Positions 55,850-64,000 of a stretch of DNA of 64,000 nucleotides are shown in pieces. Below the pieces are notes generated by a model. That model had not been told where the DNA came from. It worked only from the letters and a program-made list of their open reading frames with translations, and ran no database searches. How positions within the stretch are numbered: the first letter of the stretch is position 1; each line of letters opens with the position of its first letter. The DNA is from Ornithodoros turicata (taxonomy: Eukaryota; Arthropoda; Arachnida; Ixodida; Argasidae): assembly GCF_037126465.1 (NCBI RefSeq), contig NC_088202.1, positions 118,186,123 through 118,250,122 of the forward strand, in the 5' to 3' direction. Made by a program: the position numbers and the translations under genes.

Positions 55850-55970
55850 ACCAGGGTCGTGTTGAATACCGGGAGGTGGTAGGTTGAAATCCTACCACCG
55901 GCTCTGCTGTCTGAGGTCTTCCTTGAGTTTTACGGCAGATTTTCCAGACGAATGTCGGCCCATAACGCGT
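55850..55970 (+). mobile_element. tRNA-derived SINE, family 2, copy c
   Basis: GGGAGGTGGTAGGTTGAAAT, CCTACCACCGGCTCTGCTG, GAGTTTTACGGCAGATTTTC and GAATGTCGGCCCAT, homologous to copy a. The A-box part is degraded; a C tract follows at 55978-55990. Confidence 0.8.
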
Positions 55971-55990
55971 ACTATCACCCCCCCCCCCCC

Positions 55991-56151
55991 TGTCTGGACT
56001 GAGAACGGGAGCGCCCGTGACCAGGTTGTTGTTGACATAGACGGAGCGTTCCGGAAGGGCGATTAGACGTGCAAGTGACACGACTACACCGTGACATACA
56101 AGAACAAGTAAAACCTAGCGACGCTCACAGGTTCGCCACCTCATGATCTTT
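55991..56151. other. Short spacer
   Basis: No feature recognised between the SINE and the minisatellite. Confidence 0.5.
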
Positions 56152-56490
56152 ATCACACAGGCCGTGGTGCACTTTCTAAGTCAAGTGGCCACCCCGGCTC
56201 AATAGAAACAATTCAAGTTGCCAAACAGGTTCTATACTTCCTAAAACAGTTGCCACACAGGCTCTGATACAGTTTCTAAAACTGATTGCCACACAGTCTC
56301 TAGTGCCGTTTCCAAAACCGTTGTCACACAGGCGCTTCTGATACACTTTCTGAAACTGAGTTGCAACACAGACTCTAGTACAGTTCCTAAAACAGATGCC
56401 ACATAGGCGCTTTTGATACACTTTCTGAAACTGAGTTGCCACGCAGGCTCTTCTTATGCACTTGTCTAACCAAACTGCCGCACAGGCTAT
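56152..56490. repeat. Minisatellite, about nine imperfect units of 32-40 bp
   Basis: Units centred on TGCCACACAGGC-type cores recur near 56154, 56187, 56221, 56253, 56289, 56324, 56363, 56399, 56439 and 56478, each followed by CTCTAGTACAGTTTCTAAAAC-like sequence. Spacing is 32-40 bp. The 110-codon minus-strand frame that spans it translates the repeat and is not taken as a gene. Confidence 0.88.
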
Positions 56491-57764
56491 TACACAAACG
56501 TAAACCAACTTGAAAGAGTCTTATCTGAGGGCCAGGAAGTTCTCGGAGTTGGGGTCGCCGATGTTGTCTTGATGTTCCTTCACACTCGTCAATGTCTTGC
56601 TGTCATACCTCACTGCACTTCACAAGCCGGGACTTTGAACATATATCTAAAGTTTCATGGCCTATTCCCGCGTTCAAAACTCTTCCTTGGCAGATTGCCG
56701 TTAACACCTCGTCTCGCTCCGAGAGCGACCTCTCAGCTAAAAGTCTCAACGTGTATCTCTCCCCTGCCAAGATGGAGATTGTCTTACGTAAAATTGCCGC
56801 AGACAAAGTAAACGACAAAAAAGAAAGCACTCTCTTAATTGAAATCACCTAGCCACCTGCACCTGGGCTCTCCTTGTTCCCCAAAATCCCGTTTGCTAAG
56901 CGTCCGCATAGTCTGGCATGACGCGTACACAACTTTCCCCAGAATTTCATCGCTAAAGCTTTCACCCTTTTGTTCATCTACAGAGAGACAGATGTCTTTC
57001 AGGCGCGTCTTGATTGCTACTAATCCCGGAAGTGGTCCCGCACGGTAGCCCAATGCAAAAGACGAGCTTGGTGACGTTACAGCTTTGCTCGTTGCAGACG
57101 ACTTGTCTTCCCTACCTCTGAACAGGTGGACTAGGGAGGAATGAATTCGTAGCAAAAAAAAGAACGCTGGATAGGGTTAAACATCTCAATTACAATCCAC
57201 ATTGTAGGGTACCAGGGGAGACAATAAAGAAGCCGAGGAACGGGACACGAGCCTCATTCTGTTCGTAACCAGGGAACAGTGTAGTTGCTGTATTCTTACA
57301 CGCACGATTGGCGCACTTGTGACACCCACTCCTTCCTGTTGTGCTCTCTCCAGCTGTCCACGTCTGTCAGAGCCACAGCCGCTTCGCGGCGCTAACACGG
57401 AAAGAAAAAAATTATAGTAGTAGCTGAAATGCCCTTCGAGAAAGGTCTTCAGAAATGCTTCGGAAAATGGTTTGTAATATATTGGTTCGCAGTACAACAC
57501 GCAAGTATGCACGCGGAGATAAGAACTGATTGGCGTTATGAGGAATATATCGGTGATGATTTGATCATAAGGAAGACGCCGCCATAATTCATTTCAACCG
57601 TATCAGCACTCACAGACAACTTAAGAGCTGAAGGAACAGAGGTGTATCTCCGCCAGCAGAGAATGTAGTTCGCACATTGACATTGGGGCATACAAGAAGG
57701 TGGCGGAAGCCATGCAGATGGGGAAGTCGATTCATATATTTTGTTAACGCGAATATATTTACGT
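56491..57764. other. Unassigned stretch with overlapping open frames
   Basis: Between 56569 and 57155 frames are open on both strands. The plus-strand frame at 56592-56852 (86 codons) contains HISKVSWPIPAFKTLPWQI then AKSLNVYLSP, which faintly resembles the MATH/TRAF fold of USP7-type proteins (LPWK.. then K S L . . . L). I do not consider that sufficient for a call. Other frames are unrecognised. Confidence 0.3.
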
Positions 57765-57779
57765 GTTTGCTTTAAAGTA

Positions 57780-58430
57780 GCACAGAAGTCATTTTTAACA
57801 CCCAGTTTTCTTCCTATAAAAGTGTTAAGTTTGCCAGTAAGATGCACCATGCGGAGTAATTTACACCACAGAGTAATAATTATCGCAGAAATTGAATTTA
57901 AAATACGCCGCAAAAAGCGACCGTGCGCAACGGTGGTGAAGAGCAGTACCAGCCTGTGATCTGCCTGGAACCTCGCGCTGACGCTATAAGGAGAACGCTC
58001 GCTGATTGGCCTAGAGAAATGTCTGCTACTCCGCTGTCGTCTGCTACTCGGCTGTTCGAGGTTCTGATAAAGCCTTTCTCCTTGCTCGGTAATGCTTTGG
58101 CCGCTACTTCTATCCCCAATTCTCCAGGAAAACTGGCAAAACAGGTTTACGGTGGCAAAGGGACAATGAGCGGACCCCCACTGACCGGCAAACCAGAACG
58201 AGTCTCCTTATGCCGTCATCGGTGACGTGTCATCATACCTCCTCATCCTCGTTATAGCTGGAGTGGCGAGTTAAGGGTGAAAGCGCGGAGCTATGTTTAT
58301 GTCAGTTTTTTTCTCGGAAACAAATTGCATACATCAAAACCTTTCGCGCTACTCGGTATAATGACACACACACTTTCATCAGATGTCTTAATCTGGAATT
58401 TTTTTGGATGGCCCTCTGTACTCCTTTAAG
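57780..58430 (-). repeat. Dispersed repeat E, copy E2
   Basis: Reverse-complement homologue of E1 with the same landmarks from the GGTGTTAAAAATGACTTCTG block (complement near 57785) to the outer GGAGTACAGAGGGCC end (complement near 58410-58425). It lacks the Harbinger-like insertion of E1, and has a 10-15-bp indel near 58125. Function unknown; probably a DNA-transposon-derived sequence. Confidence 0.85.
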
Positions 58431-58784
58431 CACATGCAAATGTACTCCAAGTACATGGTCTCCGACAGGTGTTCTCGCAACGTCGCCATGTTGCAAGTTA
58501 CAGTTTGAAGTAAACGGGCGCACTACGTTGTGACTCGGAGGCGTCATGCGCCCGCCTAAGCCAATCACAGGCGTCTTTAGGCTCGTGGGCGGGGTTGTCC
58601 TGCAAGAGCTGGCCTGTCCCTGAATATAGGAAATGCAATATTACACGTACCAAGCGATGACTGTCCTAGACGCAGCTCCTCGTATTACGAAGCTCACGGT
58701 GGAAAAATGATGATAAGGGAGAGCATGGGCACTTGCGCTTTTCTTTTGCTTTCTCTCAGCCTTTTTGTGTAGAACTAATTGTTT
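58431..58784. other. Unassigned stretch
   Basis: Nothing recognised; a short tandem of TTTCGACCTCTCGAC at about 58783-58812 adjoins B5. Confidence 0.5.
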
Positions 58785-59028
58785 TCGACCTCTCGACTTT
58801 CGACCTCTCGACTCCTCTCTCTATCAAAATTGCTTCGTCCATGGACAAATTCAGCTCACAAATGCATTGCCCTCAAAGCTCTTTTGACCTTTTCGAACAC
58901 CATAGGACCTCGACCCTTGTTGTGAAGGGGCTCATTATTTCGTTCCCCATGTCACCACCGGCAATGGGGTAGAGCATCGCCCGTGGCGATGAAACTCACC
59001 ATTCATCATCTCGAAATTAAGTAGTTGT
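58785..59028 (+). pseudogene. Family B non-LTR retrotransposon, 3' copy B5
   Basis: Degenerate last codons in several frames (SLYQIASSMD is equivalent to the SLTKLLGPWP segment of B2), then a 3' untranslated region GTGAAGGGGCTCATTATTTC, GCAATGGGGTAGAGCATCGC, GGCGATGAAACTCACC and a GAAATTAAGTAGTTGTTAG tail. 5'-truncated. Confidence 0.85.
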
Positions 59029-59219
59029 TAGTAAGGAACCGAGTGAAAATTTTTAGTATCAGAAACAAAGGCAACCTGGAACCGCTTGTTTCCCGACCAG
59101 AGTTCCAACAACAACAGCAGTTATATTCTGTCGAACATGTGGGGAGGTTTTCCACTCTAGGAGTGGAACGCTACCCCATAGCTAGGGGGTCTAATATGAG
59201 CGATGACGTTAATGAGCGA
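59029..59219. other. Short spacer
   Basis: Nothing recognised. Confidence 0.5.
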
Positions 59220-59468
59220 TGATGAGATATGACCGTGATGATCGGAGCGGCGATAGCGATCCTGATCGTGATAGTAGGACTGTCCGAGGGCGCTGTGGGA
59301 GTCACAATGTGTCCTTTAGACCAGTCGCCTCAACGAAACCAACTACATGACGTGAGGCCGCCCTGGAGTGGGTGACGGTGTCCCAAGGGCCGAGGATGCA
59401 CGACAAGTTGAAGAGGCGGCTGCCAAGGGTGGCAAGTTGTGATTGTAGTGTACGCCTCTCGTTGATAT
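59220..59468 (-). pseudogene. Family D non-LTR retrotransposon copy D1, C-terminal part
   Basis: The minus-strand frame 59302-59468 encodes NERRTLQSQLATLGSRLF, CILGPWDTV and the family-type end VEATGLKDTL, equivalent to the GPW...TGL ending of families B and C. About 80 bp of 3' untranslated sequence follow to 59220. The upstream part of the same protein lies on the far side of the LTR element at 60896-61096. Confidence 0.82.
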
Positions 59469-59846
59469 TGCCACGTATCGTCTTTGGGGCGACCACACGC
59501 AACAACAACAACAGGCAACGAGGCGTCGAACGGCGGGCTGGGGTCCGCGACACGTCGCGCTACATGGCAAGCGATCCTTCTGGAAGCATCTGCTCCTTCG
59601 CTCACATCAATCTCAAGGACGGGCCGGCGACCTTGGAGGGGCTTCTGTATTTCCTTCTCTCCACCGACGCGCGCTTTCTACAATGTTCGCCGCTGTGCAT
59701 AAAAGCTTGTGAGCTCCCAGTCGGACCATTATTCTTTTACCTTAGTTCTGTCTAAGGGCTATCGCTCTGATGTTAACCAACTAAGCAGCTGAATAAAGTG
59801 TTGGCCGATTATTCGCCGTCTCGCTCGTCTGCCTTCATCCGTGACA
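59469..59846 (+). repeat. Left LTR
   Basis: TG...CA ends. CATAAAAGC near 59698 may serve as a TATA-like box and GAATAAAGTG near 59791 as the poly-A signal. It is followed by the priming region. Confidence 0.93.
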
Positions 59847-60089
59847 TTTCTGGTGGAGGTGAGGGGCAGTGCGTGCTCAACGGGCAGAAAGAACAGAAAC
59901 GACCGAGTCAAAGACAGCGTGGCATGCCTGCGGGATTCGGGACACTGGGACCCCCAACCCGCAAGAAGATGAATGCAACAGCCACCATCGGCAGCGCGGC
60001 ACGGTAACAGCTGGGCGCATTCGCGACCCACCCAACCTGCACCACTCAGCTACCAGCCACGCGCACAAGGAACTCGTAAGACAGACATA

Positions 60090-60420
60090 CGGCGAAGGTC
60101 AGACTTGAGGCCGCTCTGCTACCGCTGTGAAGAAGCCACCCGGGTCGACCGCCGTTGCCCGTACCGACGACTGGGTCTACCCGGGTTTTCACCTGACGCC
60201 TCCCGCCTTCAGCGCGTAGTCACCCCGCCGCAATTGAAGACTCTCTACGGCAGCAGCATGCTTCTGCTGACTCACGACGCGACCAGTCTCCGAGCTCGAC
60301 GGACAGCAATACAGACCGCCGCGACGCTCGAAACCTTACCAGTGACCTGCAAACACTCATCGACGACCACGAGACAACTGCATTAATCGATAACGGCACC
60401 GACGACAATGTTAAAGACGA
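60090..60420 (+). pseudogene. gag nucleocapsid knuckle and possible protease remnant
   Basis: In the frame 59973-60386 residues 49-62 form C-x2-C-x4-R-x4-C (CYRCEEATRVDRRC), a retroviral-type zinc knuckle whose His is replaced by Arg, followed by PYRRLGLPGFSPDA, typical of Gypsy gag in arthropods. In another frame near 60365-60405 the segment TALIDNGTDDNV resembles the LIDTGA active site of the aspartic protease with the catalytic Asp kept and the Gly-Ala changed. Frame breaks show that neither is functional. Confidence 0.6.
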
Positions 60421-60517
60421 CGACGTTGGCTACTAGGCTTCGCAGGGTGCAAACGAAATGCGATGAGCCGACACAGGCTCTGGCATCGGGACGATGCCAC
60501 ATCTACGGAGGGGGCAA

Positions 60518-60895
60518 TGCCACGTATCGTCTTTGGGCCGACCACACGCAACAACAACAAGAGGCAACGAGGCGTCGAACGACGGGCTGGGGTCCGCGAC
60601 ACGTCGCGCTACATGGCAAGCGATCCTTCTGGAACCATCTGCTCCTTCGCTCACATCAATCTCAAGGACGGGCCGACGACCTTGGAGAGGCTTCTGTATT
60701 TCCTTCTCTCCACCGACGCGCGCTTTCTACAATGTTCTCCGCTGTGCATAAAAGCTTGTGAGCTCTCAGTCGGAGCATTATTCTTTTACCTTAGTTCTGT
60801 TTAAGAGCTATCGCTCTGATGTTAAGCAGCTAAGCAGCTGAATAAAGTGTTCGCCGATTATTCGCCGTCTCGCTCATCTGTTTTCATCCGTGACA
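60518..60895 (+). repeat. Right LTR
   Basis: Same length as the left LTR with roughly 17 substitutions and no indel, consistent with an insertion that is moderately old. Confidence 0.93.
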
Positions 60896-61150
60896 ATATA
60901 AGTCCCACAGCGGAAGAGTATGTGCTCTACGTTTGCAAGTACACTCGTTGCAAACAGAGCTAGCATCACAGCCTAGCTGGTAGCGATAGAAGGGAGTGAA
61001 GGCCACGACCAGACGTAGCCTGCGGATAAGCGACTTCAGGGGACGAGGAAGCTTTGCAGGTAGCAGGTATGACAGCGTAGAGTCCACACTTCGCAAAGAG
61101 AACCTGATTCCAACAGTCTCCCCGTATTCCCCTCCCGTTTTACACAGCTG
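60896..61150 (-). pseudogene. Family D copy D1, upstream part (knuckle)
   Basis: The minus-strand frame 60884-61096 contains RRLRLVVAFTPFYRYQLG and CNECTCK, the segment that precedes and forms the first Cys pair of the C-terminal knuckle in these elements. The His/Cys half lies just at the LTR insertion point, and the frame continues into 59468 when the LTR element and one ATAT are disregarded. Truncated near 61150. Confidence 0.8.
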
Positions 61151-61823
61151 AGCAAGATTTCCAATTAGTTAAACCTAATTGACCTTGCATCTCCGTACAC
61201 ACAGACAAGTAATGAGTTCTGAGTTCTGTTTCTTTTTTTTTTTTTTTTTTCCTTTTCAACATGATTATATTCCAAGTCCCATAGGAGTTTTACAGTAAGC
61301 TCGAGACATCGTAGACATGTACAAATTACTTTCGTAATTATGTCTCGAATCGAACAACGGAAAACTTTCTAACAATTACAGCTGTTTTATACTCATCTCG
61401 CTAGACAGAAATTCCTCAGATGTGCTCATTATAGTTAGCGGCGTTACAAGGCGAATGGTGAAATCTTATTTTTGACACGTTTTCGCCCAGCAAGCTCTTT
61501 CAGCATATTTAACCTTTATAAACGTCATTGTTATTGAAATTCAATTTCGCTAGTCAGAATATTTAAGCAGAGAATTTCATCCTTACGTTCATAGTCCTGC
61601 TTCACAGTTAGACGGATTCTATCCTGCCAATAGATCTAAACACTTTCTAACTGCTTATATACGTTTATACTGCGCACGTTTAAAACTCTACCAGGCATGC
61701 TATATACAAAGGAAACTAAGGCTGCCTCATGCGGCTGTCGGGACTTGCAGGCACTGGAAGACGAACGGCACTGCTTGTAGTTTCAGCGATTGTGCTCGTA
61801 TATGCTGATACGATGCCCCAGCG
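61151..61823. other. Unassigned stretch
   Basis: AT-rich with a poly-T run at 61229-61250; no feature recognised. Confidence 0.5.
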
Positions 61824-61873
<50 letters not shown>

Positions 61874-61890
61874 GCGCGCGCACGCACGCA
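61824..61890. repeat. (CA)n microsatellite grading into (CG/CA)n
   Basis: About 22 CA dinucleotides followed by CACGCACGCGCGCG-type sequence. Frames across it on both strands are artefacts. Confidence 0.95.
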
Positions 61891-62118
61891 CTGGATGATG
61901 ATGAGATGGGCGATTCACCGTACACTGCCCACTGCCCCCCTCCCACCGCACACTGCCCTATTGCGCATTGGGAACGGATGAGGGGATTATGATAGGGGAG
62001 CACTTTCATAGAGCGGTCACCTGACCGGTGGAGCGCAACTAATCCCCATGAAGACAAAGGCCTTGCATCTGGTGGGCAGCGTTCGACCAGGGTCCGAGAA
62101 TCCTCGCGAGGTTGAACG
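61891..62118. other. Short spacer
   Basis: Contains CACTGCCC repeats at about 61923-61960. Nothing else recognised. Confidence 0.5.
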
Positions 62119-64000
62119 GCCAAAACAACTTTATTACAAGTTATTGAACGGCCGCTTGTTCATACGTCGCATTAGAGACTTCCATCAGTGCACGCGCGTG
62201 GTGATATTGCCCACAAGCCAGCATGATGTAGCAGAAGTCGCTGTGCACTCCACAAGTGGGGCAGAGGGAAGACGAGGTGGAGCCGAGACAGTGTTGAAAG
62301 ACAGGTGTAGAGGCAACGTTGAGCCTCATGCGGTGGAAGGGTGCAGTAAAGGGAAGCGGTAGTTAGGGAGGAAGTCCGAGAGAAGAGCTATGTCGAGAGT
62401 GAGCTATGTCGTGTTGCCACTGAGCCTGCATCTTGGGGCCGCTGAGTGTCAAAAGGAGGTGTTTTCGGTCGCACGAAGACATTATTATCGGGGAAAAAGC
62501 GATGTGCTGGTGGGCGCACAAGGCGGCTTTGTCTGCTTCTTCACTGCCGCTGATGGTGACATGTCCGACATCCACTGCAATGCGATAGTGTGCCCCGCAA
62601 CGGCCGCCTTCTTATAAACTTGCAGGATGTCAAAGACACCAGGACTGAGGGACCCACGTATCCCCAAGTTGGCCACACACTGGAGCGTGGGTCTTGAGTC
62701 TGTAAAGACGACCCAAGAGTGAGCTGGGCTGCCTGATATTTTTTGCATCGCAAAGAGAGTGGCGTAGAAATCGGCACACTTAGATGATGTTCTGTGAGAG
62801 AGACGCTGGCCACTGGAGACTGACTGAGATGGAATGACAAATGCTGTGGACGAGCCATCCCGAGTAGATGACCCATTAGTGAAAACCGACGCTGACTCCG
62901 TGTACCTGTCATTCATCATGCCCAAGCTAAGCTGCTTGGCGACACAGGGTTGTAATCCTTTTCCTTCCATCGAGGTCAGGAACAGTTTGGCGCGTGACTG
63001 GGCTTGACAGAGGCCACGGAGGGGCGCTGGGAGCCACTGTCTTCATCACGAAATGCGGAGCGCTAGGCTTCAGAAGTGCAGTCACCTGCGGACCTTGCAG
63101 TGCACGCGTCTCAATATCTTCGATACGATACGATACGGTGCCGCCGATGATGGGATAAAAGGTGTCGGCTTTCCTCACCGCAGCGTAGAACGTCCAGCAG
63201 GGTCTCCTTCGATTCAGCAATAACTGCTCGGATCTCTGCTGCTCGGGGTACGCCAAGGCACACACGAAGGCTTCGCGCAAGAAGGCACTGCAACCTATGT
63301 CCTGAAGGTGTCGGGAGGTCATTAAGCACCGGCAAACTATACGCGAGGGACCATCGAACTAAAGCCTTGTGGACGGCGAACTGCGAGCTCGTGTCACTGC
63401 CCCAACTCATGCCTGTCAATCGACGGATCACCGCAACCCAACGGTGGATCCTCGTCTCCAAGCTTGCAATATGCTTCCGCCAAGAGAGCCCAGCATCAAC
63501 AGTAAAACCGAGGAATCTATGGTGAGACACGTGCTTTAACGGTATGTCAGCAACCGAAAGGTGGAAGGGCCGCATGTTCCGCCTTGTAGAAGGGAGTATT
63601 ACTATTTTTTCGTCGAGATGTCCAAGCCCGCCAGTGACAGGTACTGCTGGATAGCGTCGAGAGCGAGTTGGAGGCGTCGCTGGACGGCAGGACGGGGTTT
63701 GCCGACGGGTCGGCCGACGGGTTTTGCGTTTTGAGACAAATATCATCAGCATGGATGGATATACCCACTTTCCTGCCGACGCAACTTCGGAGACCAGCCA
63801 TAACAATGTTCAACAAGATGGGGCTCAGAACGCTCACCTGGCTCACCCCATGGGCGAACGTGACAAGGTCTCTATATATCACTGGCTTGTGCGGACGAAC
63901 CGTTCGCGTCCATGGAGAAAATCAGTAAGCTATGAGAGTACTCTGGAAGGTAGGGCGGCATCAACAGGACCATGGAGGACAGAAGCGTGTCTGACATAAA
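62119..64000 (-). pseudogene. Family D-like non-LTR retrotransposon copy D2, reverse transcriptase to 3' end, runs off the window
   Basis: The longest retroelement remnant here, read on the minus strand. The RT palm lies at about 63882-63700: GVSQVSVLSPILLN (consensus GxPQGS with two changes) and ISIHADDIC, the YADD box with Tyr to His and both Asp kept (about 63742-63747). The thumb HRFLGFTVDAGLSWRKH near 63480-63530 and PVLNDLPTPSGHRL follow, then RNase H in 62485-62970: VFTNGSS (first Asp replaced by Asn), KCADFYATLF (Glu replaced by Asp) and VVFTDSRPTL. The C-terminal knuckle is CPTCGVHSDFCYIMLAC near 62200-62270. The 3' end is AATAAAGTTGTTTTG at about 62119-62135. Several frameshifts make it dead. 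The element's 5' part lies beyond 64000. Confidence 0.9.

Larger units (their letters stand above)
59469..60895 (-). mobile_element. Internally deleted Gypsy-type LTR retrotransposon inside D1 (orientation +)
   Basis: Two 378-bp LTRs (59469-59846 and 60518-60895) in direct orientation, both TGCCACGTATCG...CGTGACA, enclose 671 bp. ATAT flanks the element (59465-59468, 60896-60899), the 4-bp duplication usual for Gypsy elements. A priming-site region (TTTCTGGTGGAGGTG) follows the left LTR and a purine run (ACGGAGGGGGCAA, about 60505-60517) precedes the right one. The interior keeps only a gag knuckle and a possible protease start; the reverse transcriptase, RNase H and integrase are gone. Element sense is the plus strand. 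About 17 of 378 LTR positions differ. Confidence 0.93.

Noticed and set aside
56176..56508. 110-codon frame with repeated Cys-Val-Ala-Thr segments
   Set aside because: It translates the minisatellite; the unit length varies in steps that are not multiples of three, so a real repeat protein is unlikely.
61729..61992. Thr/His and Val/Cys repeat frames
   Set aside because: They translate the CA microsatellite on both strands.
1..64000. CRISPR arrays, operons, ribosome-binding sites, phage or bacterial genes
   Set aside because: No regularly spaced identical repeats with unique spacers and no long clustered coding frames; the sequence is plainly eukaryotic repeat DNA.

Overview
The window is eukaryotic repeat-rich DNA with no convincing intact host protein-coding gene. 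Tail sequences of the non-LTR elements, tRNA-derived SINEs and the style of the RNase H/zinc-knuckle retrotransposon proteins look like a chelicerate, most likely a tick (inference from family resemblance; species not determinable from the sequence alone). Nearly every supportable feature is a transposable element, a fragment of one, or a simple repeat. Family letters A, B, C, D, E and F below are my own labels.

Layout. 1-6.3 kb: mostly unassigned, with an AT microsatellite, a stepwise-drifting tetranucleotide tract and a solo 3' tail of family F. 6.36-12.46 kb: a pair of inverted arms built of tandem units encloses a nest in which family A non-LTR copy A2 is interrupted by family F, which is itself interrupted by a hAT-type MITE with a perfect 8-bp target duplication. 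12.8-17.5 kb: a minus-strand A copy, a tRNA-derived SINE, Penelope-like repeats carrying hammerhead-like motifs, and family B. 17.64-21.51 kb: a TTAA-flanked element with 15-bp inverted ends. 23.0-25.4 kb: minus-strand family C with two B insertions, one of which is a perfect hairpin. 26.34-30.15 kb and 48.88-51.69 kb: two long-inverted-arm elements with related ends and 4-bp target duplications. 31-45 kb: CACTA-like and Harbinger-like non-autonomous elements, SINE cluster, a C copy, E repeat, and two more Penelope-like repeats with hammerhead-like motifs. 46.2-46.7 kb: a Penelope GIY-YIG endonuclease remnant. 47.9-64 kb: family B, F, E and D copies, SINEs, a minisatellite, and an internally deleted Gypsy-type LTR element sitting inside a D copy.

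The elements do not form a pathway. They form a stratigraphy: nesting gives relative ages (A2 older than F1 older than the hAT MITE; B4 older than the 48.9-kb inverted-arm element; D1 older than the LTR element; E1 older than its Harbinger-like insert). The most interesting items are the hammerhead-like motifs (44.5 and 44.7 kb), the two inverted-arm elements that seem to belong to one unnamed group, and several exact inverted structures made during retrotransposition. I found no evidence of a novel multi-gene system.
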